Position numbers and translations under genes: made by a program
The notes under the pieces: model-generated
Databases searched by the model: none
Told to the model about the DNA's origin: nothing
The model's input: only the letters and a program-made list of their open reading frames with translations
Origin: Roseibium aggregatum
GTDB taxonomy: Bacteria; Pseudomonadota; Alphaproteobacteria; Rhizobiales; Stappiaceae
NCBI RefSeq assembly: GCF_017309185.1
Contig: NZ_JAEKJZ010000003.1
Span: forward strand, 434,001 to 498,000
DNA: 64,000 bases
Direction: 5' to 3'
In this document: positions 44,685 through 54,112 of the stretch, in pieces
Layout: each line of letters starts with the position of its first letter
Position numbering within the stretch: position 1 is the stretch's first letter

Positions 44685-45719
44685 ATGCATCTCATTCGAC
44701 TGACCACGGCAACGGCGGCGGCTTTGCTCGCCACGACGGCCCTGTCCTTCGCCGAAGGCGAACTCAACATCTACAACTGGGGCAACTATACCAACCCCGA
44801 GCTGATCAAGAAGTTCGAGGAAAAATACGACGTCAAGGTCACGCTGACCGACTATGATTCCAACACCACGGCGCTCACCAAGATCGAGGCCGGCGGCAGC
44901 GGCTTCGACATCGTCGTGCCGACCGGCAACTGGGTGCCGATTTACGTCGAAAAGGGCCTGCTGCTCGAAACGCGACCCGACCAGATGGAAAACTTCAAGA
45001 ACGTCGCCGAGCGCTGGGTCGATGTGCCGTGGGATCCGGGCCGTCACTACACCGTGCCGTGGCAATGGGGCACGACCGGGGTTGCGGTCAACAAGACGTC
45101 CTATTCCGGCGATGTCAACACTTCGGCGATCTTCCTCGACCCCCCGGAAGAACTCGTCGGCAAGGTCAATGTCGTCCCGGAAATGAACGACATCATCAAC
45201 ATGACGATTTTCTACGTCGGCGGCGAGGCCTGCACGGAAGACAAGGAAGTGCTGAAGAAGGTGCGCGATACACTCGTGGCGGCCAAACCGAAATGGCTGT
45301 CGATGGACTACGGCACCACGGACAAGCTGAAGAGCGGCGAATACCAGGCGACGGTCAACTGGAACGGCTCCACCTTCCGCGCACGCCTGGAAAACCCGGA
45401 GGTGGTCTACGGCTATCCCAAGGAAGGCTATCCGCTGTGGATGGACGCCGTCGCCGTCCTGAAGGACGCCAAGAACGTCGAGAACGCCAAGCTCTTCCAG
45501 AACTTCATCATGGAACCGGAAAACGCGGCCCTGATCTCGTCTTTCGCCCGTTACGCCAACGGCATCAAGGGCTCCGAAGCCTTCATGCCGGAAGACATGA
45601 AGGGCGCGCCTGAACTCGACACCCCGGAAGACCTCCAGGCTGCCGGCCAGTTCATCCCGGTCTGCCCGAAATCGGCAAGGGATATCTACACGGCGATCTG
45701 GACGGAACTGCAGAAATAA
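44685..45719 (+). CDS. Extracellular binding protein, PotD/PotF type
   Basis: 344 residues with a signal peptide (LTTATAAALLATTALSFAEG). The mature start GELNIYNWGNYTNPELIKKF is diagnostic of polyamine-binding PotD/PotF proteins. Conserved WDPGRHYTVPWQWGTTGVAV and the late LKDAKNVENAKLFQNF support this. Captures putrescine, spermidine or a similar amine. Last gene of the importer operon; a strong hairpin follows its stop. Confidence 0.92.
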   Translation: MHLIRLTTATAAALLATTALSFAEGELNIYNWGNYTNPELIKKFEEKYDVKVTLTDYDSNTTALTKIEAGGSGFDIVVPTGNWVPIYVEKGLLLETRPDQMENFKNVAERWVDVPWDPGRHYTVPWQWGTTGVAVNKTSYSGDVNTSAIFLDPPEELVGKVNVVPEMNDIINMTIFYVGGEACTEDKEVLKKVRDTLVAAKPKWLSMDYGTTDKLKSGEYQATVNWNGSTFRARLENPEVVYGYPKEGYPLWMDAVAVLKDAKNVENAKLFQNFIMEPENAALISSFARYANGIKGSEAFMPEDMKGAPELDTPEDLQAAGQFIPVCPKSARDIYTAIWTELQK

Positions 45720-45732
45720 GCCGATGAAAGAA

Positions 45733-45760
45733 CGGCGGAGCGGCTCAAGCCGCTCTGCCG
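45733..45760 (+). terminator. Strong hairpin after the PotD-like gene
   Basis: A 12-bp stem with one wobble (45733-45744 with 45749-45760) and a 4-nt loop, 13 bp after the stop. It is followed by GAAAAAAG instead of T, so it may stabilise the mRNA end or act Rho-dependently rather than as a classic terminator. Confidence 0.55.
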
Positions 45761-46245
45761 GAAAAAAGCTGCAACGTTTTCGAGTAACTTCCGGATTTAT
45801 CCCGGGCTGCCCTCCGGCGCCCTGTTTAGTATGCCCCAATTTGCCGATGAGGACGCGGGTGGGCTCGCGCATGCCGGCGAAGGATCGCATCAGGGCCGAG
45901 ATTCATCCTGGCCTTGAAGCCTGATGTCGGTGACGGGATTGCCGCCGGCGCAAGATTGAACCGGGCGCTGATGCCTTGGCTTTTCATCTCGGATCTTTTC
46001 ACACCTGAGCAAACCTCGCGGCCTGTTTCGCTGACGGCTTCAAACGCCGCGCTTGGCTATGGTGTCCCATCAACATTGAAACATCTGCCGGGCAGCCATC
46101 AGTGCTTTTGTAACAGGACAACAGCATTTCCACCCGCCGTCGTGGCAATCGCGATCACTGGGTCTGGAACAGGCAGTGCGCCGTTCAATCCGGGCGGCTG
46201 GCGAGTAATCCATTTGTTGACTTTCTGTTAATTTTGAAACAAGTG

Positions 46246-46258
46246 TTGCAAGTTGCAA
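46246..46258 (+). promoter_or_regulatory. Candidate RpiR operator TTGCAAGTTGCAA
   Basis: Two copies of the self-palindromic hexamer TTGCAA around one base, making a perfect 13-bp dyad, 22 bp before the RpiR start. A related TTGAAACAAGTG lies just upstream. Autoregulation by RpiR is an inference. Confidence 0.45.
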
Positions 46259-46280
46259 ATGAGCGCGCAGGATCGATCTC

Positions 46281-47189
46281 ATGCTCAAGCCGGCGCTTGC
46301 CGATCGGATTATCGAAAATTTCGGCGGTTTCCCGAAGGAGCTGAAAAAGGCGGCGCGTTTCGTCATCGACAACCCGAGCGACGTTGCGCTGCTGTCCATG
46401 CGCGAACAGGCACGGCGTGCCGGCGTGCAGGCCTCGACGATGACCCGGCTGGCGAAACAGCTCGGCCTGGAGGGGTACGATGCCGTACGGGAGGCTTATG
46501 CGGAAGCCGTGCGTTCCCCGGTGTCCGACTTTGCGGAAAAGGCACGGGACCAGCGACGGCTTCAGGCACTTGACGGCGACCAGGCCCTGGCCGCGAACAT
46601 CATTTCATCCCTCAAGCAGCAGATCGACGCGCTGGGATCCCCGGAAAGGCTGGCCCAACTCACCGAGGCGGCGGCCCTGCTGGTGAACGCGCGGCGCGTG
46701 TTCTGCGTTGGCTTGAGGGCCAGCTATCCCATCGTCTGGCAACTCCACTACATCATGTCCCTCATCGGCGAAAAGACCGTCATGCTGGACGATGTCGCGG
46801 ATACCGGAGCGGACAGGCTGCGTTTTGCGACGAAGGACGATGTCCTCTTTGCCGTCACCGTCCGCCCGTACACGCGGGTTACCCTGGATATTGCCGGTTA
46901 CGCGCAAGCTAGAGGGGTCCCGGTCATCGCGCTGACGGACAGCGCCGTCTCGCCCCTTGCGAGCAACGCAGCCGTCAGCGTCATTGCCTCGACGGAAAGC
47001 TCCTCTTTCTTTCATACGATGACGCCCGCCTTCGCGCTCGCGGAAATTCTGGCGGGCCTCGTTGCCGGCCGCGAAGGCGACGAGGCGCTCGAAGCTCTCA
47101 GGCAGGCGGACGATTATCACGCCAGCCTCGACACCTATGTCACGACGCGCCCCCTGCCGGTGGCGCCAACTTCGAAAGACATCCGATGA
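46281..47189 (+). CDS. MurR/RpiR family transcriptional regulator
   Basis: 302 residues. The N-terminal helix-turn-helix (IIENFGGFPKELKKAARFVI, LSMREQARRAGVQASTMTRL) is followed by a SIS domain (VNARRVFCVGLRASYPIVWQ, VLFAVTVRPYTRVTLDIAGY) that binds phosphosugars or related ligands in this family. Its stop overlaps the aminotransferase start as ATGA, so regulator and enzyme form one unit. It may sense an aminotransferase-pathway metabolite and control the importer upstream. Confidence 0.9.
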   Translation: MLKPALADRIIENFGGFPKELKKAARFVIDNPSDVALLSMREQARRAGVQASTMTRLAKQLGLEGYDAVREAYAEAVRSPVSDFAEKARDQRRLQALDGDQALAANIISSLKQQIDALGSPERLAQLTEAAALLVNARRVFCVGLRASYPIVWQLHYIMSLIGEKTVMLDDVADTGADRLRFATKDDVLFAVTVRPYTRVTLDIAGYAQARGVPVIALTDSAVSPLASNAAVSVIASTESSSFFHTMTPAFALAEILAGLVAGREGDEALEALRQADDYHASLDTYVTTRPLPVAPTSKDIR

Positions 47190-48523
47190 CACATCTTCTG
47201 CATCGAAATATCCGGTCAACACCTCCGGTCGCCGTCCGCGGCGAGGGAATTTATCTTTATGATCAGAGCGGCAAGTCCTATATCGACGCTTCGGGCGGCG
47301 CGGCGGTTTCCTGCCTCGGTCACGGGCATCCCGACGTTCTGAAGGCCCTGCACGCGCAACTTGACGCCATCGCCTACGCCCATACCGGGTTCTTTACGAC
47401 GGAGGTGGCGGAAAAGCTGGCCGATCGCCTGATCGGCGACGCGCCGGAGGGGATCGACAAGGTCTATCTTGTCAGCGGCGGCTCGGAAGCCGTCGAGGCG
47501 GCCCTCAAGATGGCGCGGCAGTATTTCGTCGAAACCGGCCGCCCCCAGCGCCGCCATGTCGTGGCGCGCCGCCAGAGCTATCACGGCAACACGCTCGGGG
47601 CGCTCGCCGCCGGGGGCAACGAATGGCGCCGGGTTCAGTTTAGTCCGCTGCTCATCGAAACCCATCACATCGCGCCCTGCTATGCCTACAGATACCAGGA
47701 GGCGGGCGAAACGCTGGAGGAGTACGGCCAGCGCGCGGCGCAGGAGCTGGAGGACAAGATCCTGGAGCTCGGGGAAGACGCGGTCATGGCATTTGTCGCC
47801 GAACCGGTCGTGGGGGCGACGAGCGGCGCACTGACGCCGGCTCCGGGATATTTCCGTAGAATCCGCGAGATCTGCGACCGGTATGGCGTCCTGTTGATCC
47901 TTGATGAAGTCATGTGCGGCATGGGGCGGACCGGTACATTGCATGCCTGCGAGCAGGAGAATGTGCGTCCCGATCTTCTGACCATCGCAAAGGGTCTCGG
48001 CGGCGGCTATCAGCCGATCGGCGCGGTGCTGTTGAGCAAGGCGATTTTCGAGGCCTTCGAGACCGGATCAGGCTTTTTCCAGCACGGGCACACCTACATG
48101 GGCCACCCGATGGCCGCCGCAGCCGGGCTGGCCGTGCAGGAGATCATCCGCCGGGACAATCTGCTGGCGAATGTCGTGGCCATGGGCGAGCATCTTTCCA
48201 CCTGCCTGAAGAACCGTCTCGGCCAGCATGCCAACGTCGGCGATATTCGCGGACGCGGATTGTTCCAGGCGGTAGAGCTTGTCAAGGACAGGGAAACGAA
48301 GGCGCCGTTCGACCCTGCGGTGAAACTCAATGTCCACATCAAGCGCGAGGCGATGGACCGGGGACTCATGGTCTATCCCATGGGGGGAACGATCAACGGA
48401 CGCGACGGCGATCATGTCCTGCTCGCGCCCCCCTTCATTTCGACCAGGGCCGATATCGAGACCATTGCCGACCGGCTGGGCGCCGCGGTGGACGCGGCGA
48501 TTGCTTCGGTCGGAAAAAGCTAG
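47186..48523 (+). CDS. Class-III pyridoxal-phosphate aminotransferase
   Basis: 445 residues. Motifs: the cofactor phosphate site VSGGSEAVEAALKMAR, the ARRQSYHGNT loop, Asp240 in LLILDEVMCGMGRTG (pyridine nitrogen), and the Schiff-base Lys269 in LLTIAKGLGGGYQPIG. Class-III members transfer the amino group of omega-amino acids, polyamines or taurine-like amines to pyruvate or 2-oxoglutarate. With a Pot-like importer upstream, a polyamine or derived omega-amino acid is a plausible donor, but substrate prediction from sequence is uncertain. Translationally coupled to the RpiR gene. Confidence 0.92.
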   Translation: MTHLLHRNIRSTPPVAVRGEGIYLYDQSGKSYIDASGGAAVSCLGHGHPDVLKALHAQLDAIAYAHTGFFTTEVAEKLADRLIGDAPEGIDKVYLVSGGSEAVEAALKMARQYFVETGRPQRRHVVARRQSYHGNTLGALAAGGNEWRRVQFSPLLIETHHIAPCYAYRYQEAGETLEEYGQRAAQELEDKILELGEDAVMAFVAEPVVGATSGALTPAPGYFRRIREICDRYGVLLILDEVMCGMGRTGTLHACEQENVRPDLLTIAKGLGGGYQPIGAVLLSKAIFEAFETGSGFFQHGHTYMGHPMAAAAGLAVQEIIRRDNLLANVVAMGEHLSTCLKNRLGQHANVGDIRGRGLFQAVELVKDRETKAPFDPAVKLNVHIKREAMDRGLMVYPMGGTINGRDGDHVLLAPPFISTRADIETIADRLGAAVDAAIASVGKS

Positions 48524-48795
48524 CGGCATGGGCGGTCGCGCTGCCCGGGGTCCTGATCCCGGAAGCGCCCGCGGGATAATGAATTGCATTCCAGCCCCAT
48601 CGATCGTGCCGAACGGTTTGGGACTGGAGCTACGGAAATTCTGACGGTTGAGCTGAAAGAGGGTTGCACAATCAATCCCTGCATAGTTCTCTGTCAGAAT
48701 TACCCTGGGGTAAAGGGAAGCAGCAAGACAGGTACCTCCCCGGGACTTTAAACGAAACTCGAAGCGAAAATTTTGAACAGAGTGGGAGTAAAAAG

Positions 48796-49755
48796 ATGAA
48801 ATTGAAGAAATTTGCGGCCGCTGCCGCGATTTCATTCCTGGCTGCCGGTGCGGCACAGGCCGAGGAAACATTCATCACCATCGGTACCGGCGGACAGACC
48901 GGCGTCTACTATGTGGTCGGCCAGTCCATCTGCCGGCTCGTCAACCGGGGTTCGAGCGAGCACAACATCAAATGCACGGCCCCGTCCACGGGCGGTTCCA
49001 TCGACAATATCAACGCCATCAAGAACGGCGACCGCCAGCTGGGCGTTGCGCAGTCCGACTGGCAGTACCATGCGTACAACGGAACGTCCAAGTTCGAAGG
49101 CGCCAAGTTCGACAAGTTGCGTGCGGTGTTCTCCGTGCATGGCGAACCGTTCACCGTCGTCGCCCGCGCCGACTCCGGCGTCAAGAATTTCGACGATCTG
49201 AAAGGCAAGCGCGTCAATATCGGCAACCCCGGCTCCGGCCAGCGGGCAACCATGGACGTCGTGCTTGACGCCAAGGGCTGGTCGACCGACGATTTCGCAC
49301 TGGCGTCCGAGCTGAAGGCAGCGGAACAGGCCGGCGCGCTCGGCGACAACAAGATCGACGCCATGATCTACACCGTCGGTCACCCGGCCGGTGCGATCCA
49401 GGAAGCCACGACGACCACCGATGCCGTGCTTGTCAACGTTGACGGCGATCCGATCGCGAAGCTTGTCGATGAAAACGCCTATTACGCCTGGGCGACCATT
49501 CCGGGCGGCATGTACAAGGGCAATCCGGACGACATCAAGACCTTCGGTGTGAAAGCGACTTTCGTGACCTCCGAGGATGTCCCCGATGAGGTGATCTACG
49601 AGGTCGTCAAGGCGGTGTTCGACAATTTCGACCGCTTCAAGAAGTTGCATCCCGCCTTTGAAAACCTGAAAGAAGAAGACATGATCAAGGGCGGGCTGTC
49701 TGCCCCGCTGCACCCGGGTGCAGAAAAATACTATAAGGAAAAAGGCTGGATGTAA
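48796..49755 (+). CDS. TAXI family TRAP transporter binding protein
   Basis: 319 residues with a signal peptide (KFAAAAAISFLAAGAAQAEE). The mature start TFITIGTGGQTGVYYVVGQSI is typical of TAXI (TRAP-associated extracytoplasmic immunogenic) proteins. VNIGNPGSGQRATMDVVLDA and the Trp-rich C-terminus LHPGAEKYYKEKGWM also fit. ATG 48796 follows GGGAG. It supplies ligand (often glutamate or another dicarboxylate in known cases) to the fused permease encoded after a strong stem-loop. Confidence 0.92.
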   Translation: MKLKKFAAAAAISFLAAGAAQAEETFITIGTGGQTGVYYVVGQSICRLVNRGSSEHNIKCTAPSTGGSIDNINAIKNGDRQLGVAQSDWQYHAYNGTSKFEGAKFDKLRAVFSVHGEPFTVVARADSGVKNFDDLKGKRVNIGNPGSGQRATMDVVLDAKGWSTDDFALASELKAAEQAGALGDNKIDAMIYTVGHPAGAIQEATTTTDAVLVNVDGDPIAKLVDENAYYAWATIPGGMYKGNPDDIKTFGVKATFVTSEDVPDEVIYEVVKAVFDNFDRFKKLHPAFENLKEEDMIKGGLSAPLHPGAEKYYKEKGWM

Positions 49756-49763
49756 GCCGACAG

Positions 49764-49793
49764 ATCCCCTGCGCGCGGATGCGCGCAGGGGAT
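49764..49793 (+). promoter_or_regulatory. Long stem-loop between TAXI protein and TRAP permease genes
   Basis: A perfect 13-bp stem (49764-49776 with 49781-49793), 4-nt loop, followed by GTTTCGT. With no long T run it is probably a partial terminator or mRNA-protecting hairpin that favours the binding protein over the permease. Confidence 0.7.
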
Positions 49794-49858
49794 GTTTCGT
49801 GCGCCCCGGTCAGAGCAGGTCAGAGGGCGTTTTGAGATATTTTTAAGGGGGCAGCACT

Positions 49859-52600
49859 TTGGTGGATTCGGGAGACACGGCCGACAGGCAGGCAAAAAGC
49901 CAGGCGGAAATCGATGAACTTGTTGCAACCGCGGATACGGGCGCGCGCTCGGCGGGTCCGGTCATCGGCCGACTGATTGCCGGGATCGCGCTCGCCTGGT
50001 CCCTGTTCCAGCTCTGGTTTGCCTCGCCGCTTCCCTTTGCCCTCGGCATCGGCGTCTTCAACGACACCGAGGCGCGCTCGATCCATCTTGCCTTTGCCGT
50101 CGTTCTCGCCTTTCTTGCCTTCCCTCCGGTGCGGTCAGGATTTCAGACAACTCTTGCCGCCGGGGTTCCGCTTGTTGTCGGCGGACTGCTTGCCTTGTCG
50201 GCGGGAAACACCTTTCCCGCCTGGGTCGTGCTTCTGATCGCCGTCGCCGTGGCGGTCGCCTGCGCGCTGCCGACCCGTAACGATCGCATCGCCGTCCAGG
50301 AATGGGTGATGATCGCCGTCGGCGGATTTTGCTCCGCGTATCTGTTCTTGTTCTATACCGAGCTGGCGGACCGGGTCGGTCAGCCGATTTTCATGGACTA
50401 CGTCGTTTCCATCGCCGGATTGCTGTTGCTTCTGGAAGCGACGCGCCGGTCGCTCGGACCCGCGCTCGTCGTCGTCGCCTCCCTGTTTCTCGTCTACACG
50501 GTGCTTGGGCAATACATGCCGGAAATCATTGCTCACAAGGGCAATAATCTCCGTGAAATCATCAACCATCACTGGATCACCACCGAAGGTGTCTTTGGGA
50601 TTGCCCTGGGCGTTTCCACGTCCTTCGTCTTCCTGTTCGTGCTCTTCGGCGCGCTTTTGGACAAGGCGGGGGCAGGCAATTACTTCATCCAGGTCGCCTT
50701 TTCGCTGATGGGCCACATGAAGGGCGGTCCCGCCAAGGCCGCGGTTGTTTCCTCGGCCATGACCGGCCTGATTTCCGGCTCCTCGATCGCCAATGTGGTC
50801 ACCACCGGCACCTTCACGATTCCCTTGATGAAGAAGGTGGGTTTCTCCGCGGAAAAGGCCGGCGCTGTCGAAGTCGCCTCCTCGGTCAACGGCCAGATCA
50901 TGCCGCCGGTGATGGGGGCCGCGGCCTTCCTGATGGTCGAATATGTCGGCATTCCCTATTTCGACGTGGTCAAGCACGCGATTCTGCCGGCGGCGATTTC
51001 CTACATTGCCCTTGTCTATATCGTTCACCTGGAAGCGGCGAAGGCCGGCATGGAAGGCTTGCCGCGCGCCTACGAGCCGGGGCCGATCCTTCGGCGCCTC
51101 GTCGGTTTTGTCTTCGGTGTCCTCGTGCTGTGCGCGGTTTCCTTCGCCGTTTATTACGGCATGGGGTGGATCAAGCCGACCTTCGGTGCCGCCGCACCCT
51201 ACGTCGTCTTCGTCTTGCTGACGGTCGTCTACGTCGGCCTCGTCGCCTTCGGTTCGCGCTACCCGGAACCCAGGATCGAAAATCCCAATGCGCCGGTAAC
51301 CTCGTTGCCGCTGCCCGGGCCGACCATCAAATCCGGATTGCACTTCATTCTGCCCGTGGTGGTCCTCGTCTGGGCGCTTATGGTCGAACGGCTGTCACCG
51401 GGCCTCTCCGCCTTCTGGGCATCGGCCTTCATGATCTTCATCCTGCTCACACAGCGGCCGCTGTTCGCGGTGTTCCGGCGCGAAGGCGCTCTTCCCGCGG
51501 CGGCGCGGCGCGGCTGGGACGAGCTGATCGAAGGGCTTATTGCCGGTGCGCGCAACATGATCGGCATCGGTATCGCCACGGCGACCGCCGGCATCATCGT
51601 CGGTGCGGTTTCGCAGACCGGGGTCGGTTCGGCTCTCGCGGATGTGGTTGAGGTTCTGTCCGGTGGAAACCTTCTGGCCATTCTTTTCCTGACGGCGATC
51701 CTGTCGCTGATCCTCGGAATGGGCCTGCCGACGACGGCGAATTACATCGTCGTTTCGGCTCTGCTGGCGCCGGTCATCGTGACGCTCGGGCAGGAGAACG
51801 GTCTGATCGTGCCGCTGATCGCCGTGCACTTGTTCGTTTTCTACTTCGGCATCATGGCCGACGTCACTCCACCGGTCGGGCTTGCGTCCTTCGCCGCCGC
51901 CGCGGTGTCCGGCGGCGATCCCATCCGGACAGGTCTCGTCGCCTTCTTCTATTCGCTGCGCACGGCCGCGTTGCCGTTTCTGTTCATATTCAATACCGAC
52001 CTCCTGCTGATCGACGTCGATTTGCTGCACGGCATCTTCGTCTTCATAACGGCAACGATCGCCATGCTGCTTTTCGCGGCGGCGACCCAGGGCTGGTTCC
52101 TGACGCGCACGAGATACTGGGAGGCCGCGGCGCTGCTGCTCATCGCCTTCACGATCTTCCGGCCGGGGTTCTGGATGGATATGGTTTCGCCACCGTTCAT
52201 CGAGCGCGACCCTTCCGAAATCGCGTTGGCAGCGCAGAACACGCCGGCCGGTGAGCCGCTTCGCCTGCGCATCCGGGGCCTCGACGATGTCGGCGACACA
52301 AAGGAGTGGGTGGTCCTGCTGCCGCTCCAGGACGCTTCGACCGGTGAGGAAAAGCTGGAAAATGCAGGCCTTCTGCTGAGAACGGACGGTGACAAGACGC
52401 TCGTGGACGATGCCACCTACGGGTCGGCGGCCAAGGAAGCGGGGCTCGATTGGGATCAGGAGATCGTCCGTGTGCTCCGCCCGGTTGATCAGCCGTCGAA
52501 ATATCTGATGTTTCTGCCGGCCCTGGCCGTCCTCGCTCTCGTTGTCTTCCTGCAGCGGCGCCGGGTGGCATCGGTCCAAGGCAAACCACAGGCCGCTTAA
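49859..52600 (+). CDS. TRAP transporter fused permease (4TM/12TM) with DUF3394-like tail
   Basis: 913 residues, typical for DctQ-DctM fusions that pair with TAXI proteins. The N-terminal ~170 residues hold the small-permease helices. The large-permease part has VFLFVLFGALLDKAGAGNYF, SSAMTGLISGSSIANVVTTG, VNGQIMPPVMGAAAFLMVEY and ADVTPPVGLASFAAAAVSGG. The last ~140 residues (GEPLRLRIRGLDDVGDTKEW, VVLLPLQDASTGEEKLENAG) are a soluble DUF3394-like domain closed by a final helix. TTG 49859 or GTG 49862 may be the start, both after AAGGGGG. Couples ion gradient to solute uptake. Confidence 0.93.
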   Translation: MVDSGDTADRQAKSQAEIDELVATADTGARSAGPVIGRLIAGIALAWSLFQLWFASPLPFALGIGVFNDTEARSIHLAFAVVLAFLAFPPVRSGFQTTLAAGVPLVVGGLLALSAGNTFPAWVVLLIAVAVAVACALPTRNDRIAVQEWVMIAVGGFCSAYLFLFYTELADRVGQPIFMDYVVSIAGLLLLLEATRRSLGPALVVVASLFLVYTVLGQYMPEIIAHKGNNLREIINHHWITTEGVFGIALGVSTSFVFLFVLFGALLDKAGAGNYFIQVAFSLMGHMKGGPAKAAVVSSAMTGLISGSSIANVVTTGTFTIPLMKKVGFSAEKAGAVEVASSVNGQIMPPVMGAAAFLMVEYVGIPYFDVVKHAILPAAISYIALVYIVHLEAAKAGMEGLPRAYEPGPILRRLVGFVFGVLVLCAVSFAVYYGMGWIKPTFGAAAPYVVFVLLTVVYVGLVAFGSRYPEPRIENPNAPVTSLPLPGPTIKSGLHFILPVVVLVWALMVERLSPGLSAFWASAFMIFILLTQRPLFAVFRREGALPAAARRGWDELIEGLIAGARNMIGIGIATATAGIIVGAVSQTGVGSALADVVEVLSGGNLLAILFLTAILSLILGMGLPTTANYIVVSALLAPVIVTLGQENGLIVPLIAVHLFVFYFGIMADVTPPVGLASFAAAAVSGGDPIRTGLVAFFYSLRTAALPFLFIFNTDLLLIDVDLLHGIFVFITATIAMLLFAAATQGWFLTRTRYWEAAALLLIAFTIFRPGFWMDMVSPPFIERDPSEIALAAQNTPAGEPLRLRIRGLDDVGDTKEWVVLLPLQDASTGEEKLENAGLLLRTDGDKTLVDDATYGSAAKEAGLDWDQEIVRVLRPVDQPSKYLMFLPALAVLALVVFLQRRRVASVQGKPQAA

Positions 52601-52610
52601 GGGGGGAGCC

Positions 52611-53036
52611 ATGTATTCTTCGATCCTGTTTCCGGTCGATCTGGAACACGAAAGATCCTGGAAGGACGCGCTTCCGGTCGTCAAGAAACTGGCGCATGCG
52701 CTCGATGCCAAGGTGCATGTGCTGACGGTCGTCGCCGACGTGCGCGGCACGATGGCGGCGCAGTTCCTGCCGGATAATTTCGAGGACAAGGTCGTCAAGG
52801 AGGCAAAGCAGCGCCTGACGGCCTTTATCCAGGAGCATATGGACGGTTTGGCGGAGGTCGACGGCTATGTCGCAACCGGCCGGCCCTACAAGGAGATCGT
52901 CGCAAACGCCGAAAAACTCGGTTGCGATCTGATCATCATGGCGTCGCACAAGCCCGGTGTCCTGGATCACCTGATTGGCCCGAACGCCGACAAGGTCATT
53001 CGGCATTCCAAACTGTCGGTCATGGTGGTCAAATAG
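52611..53036 (+). CDS. Universal stress protein (UspA family) linked to TRAP permease
   Basis: 141 residues. The Usp fold is clear: YSSILFPVDLEHERSWKDAL at the start, HVLTVVADV, then DLIIMASHKPGVLDHLIGPNADKVIRHSKLSVMVVK containing the nucleotide-binding loop. GGGGGGAG lies right before ATG 52611, 10 bp after the permease stop. Usp proteins encoded with TAXI-type TRAP permeases (for example TeaD with TeaABC) bind ATP and modulate transport, which is the likely role here. Confidence 0.92.
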   Translation: MYSSILFPVDLEHERSWKDALPVVKKLAHALDAKVHVLTVVADVRGTMAAQFLPDNFEDKVVKEAKQRLTAFIQEHMDGLAEVDGYVATGRPYKEIVANAEKLGCDLIIMASHKPGVLDHLIGPNADKVIRHSKLSVMVVK

Positions 53037-53350
53037 ACCGGTGGGACCGTTGCTGCCTTGAGAGGCGATGGCGCAGCCTCCGCAACAGACTGAATGTTTC
53101 CTCTGAACTGCCTTGGCCTGCTCAGGCCCAAAGCCGTCAGCGGATTGCAGGCAACGCGGAGACCGCAACAAGTCGTGTTATCGGGCGGTCGAAAGCTCAG
53201 GATTGCCGCCTCAAGTCCGGCGGCTGCGGCGCTTCGAACCATTTCGAAGGATCCAGACCTTTGGACCGGACCATGTTCTACAAATCAAAATAGTTGAGGC
53301 GCGATCAAATGACCGCGCCTCTTTTGGATGCGATGCTGTCAATAACAGTA
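53037..53350. other. 314-bp convergent intergenic region
   Basis: No gene found between the Usp gene and the VPLPA-CTERM gene, which converge. A terminator-like hairpin lies at 53296-53325; the rest shows nothing recognisable. Confidence 0.45.
53296..53325 (+). terminator. Possible bidirectional terminator
   Basis: Stem GAGGCGCG/CGCGCCTC (53296-53303 with 53314-53321), extendable past one mismatch, followed by TTTT on the plus strand and a weak T-rich tract on the minus strand. It lies 25 bp after the CTERM gene stop. Confidence 0.65.
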
Positions 53351-54112
53351 TCAGGCAGATTTTCGGCTCCGCCAGCCGAGCAAGCCGAGCGCGGAGAGCA
53401 GCAGCCAGGCCGCGGCCGGAACCGGCACAGCGGAAACTGATGCGTTGGCGACGATATACCCGTCATCTCCGGAAACGTAATTGCTCAAGGTGTCGCCGAA
53501 CACCCAGTTCACCCCGTAGGCGACATTGGTGCCCAACTCGCGCGGTGCGCCACTGCCCAATCCGGCCCATCCGGTCGTCAACTCCTGGACGGACGGCGCC
53601 ATGATGGTGAACATGGCAAGGTCTGCGAAGGTGAGGCCGACCCCGGCGTTCGGCAGCCACGACAGATCGGAATTCTCGTAGACTTTCGCAACCTTGTCGC
53701 TCAAGTCGGCAAAGCTCAAGTTGTAACCGTTGCTATAAAGGGGCTGAAACGCCGGGTTTGATGGTTCGTTGGCAACAACGGCATAGTTCGTACCATCCGT
53801 GATCCAGAAATTGAGGTAAGGCGCAACGGCAGGTCCGCTTCCCGCTGAGAACCGGGTGACGTCATCAAGACGATCGATGCTGATGTTTGCGATCGACCCC
53901 AGGGTCTTGCCGTTGATGTCGTTGGATCCGAGCGCGGCCTTTTCACCCCCCACATCAGTGATAAATTCGGTTTTGCCGCTGCCGAGATCGTTAATTGTAG
54001 CGTCACCGCGAATGATAATCGCGTTAAACGACGATGCACTCGCTGGTAGGCTTGTTGCCGACAAGGCCGATATTATCAAAGCAGCTGAAAATATCTTTGT
54101 TCTTCCAAGCAT
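53351..54112 (-). CDS. VPLPA-CTERM sorting domain protein
   Basis: 253 residues. A signal peptide (KIFSAALIISALSATSLPAS) and a C-terminal sorting tail VSAVPVPAAAWLLLSALGLLGWRSRKSA (motif, helix, basic end) define an exosortase-processed exported protein. The body (FNAIIIRGDATINDLGSGKT, WITDGTNYAVVANEPSNPAF) is beta-rich and not recognised. The tail is removed by an exosortase and the protein joins extracellular polymer or the surface. No exosortase gene lies in the window. Confidence 0.88.
   Translation of the reverse strand: MLGRTKIFSAALIISALSATSLPASASSFNAIIIRGDATINDLGSGKTEFITDVGGEKAALGSNDINGKTLGSIANISIDRLDDVTRFSAGSGPAVAPYLNFWITDGTNYAVVANEPSNPAFQPLYSNGYNLSFADLSDKVAKVYENSDLSWLPNAGVGLTFADLAMFTIMAPSVQELTTGWAGLGSGAPRELGTNVAYGVNWVFGDTLSNYVSGDDGYIVANASVSAVPVPAAAWLLLSALGLLGWRSRKSA

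Larger units (their letters stand above)
45720..46280. other. 561-bp intergenic region before the RpiR regulator
   Basis: Contains the hairpin at 45733-45760 and the probable rpiR promoter/operator at its end. Open frames within it show no recognisable domain and no good ribosome site; I see no gene. Confidence 0.45.

Noticed and set aside
45914..46231. A 105-codon frame in the gap before the RpiR gene
   Set aside because: No ribosome site, no family resemblance, and amino-acid content typical of non-coding GC-rich sequence.
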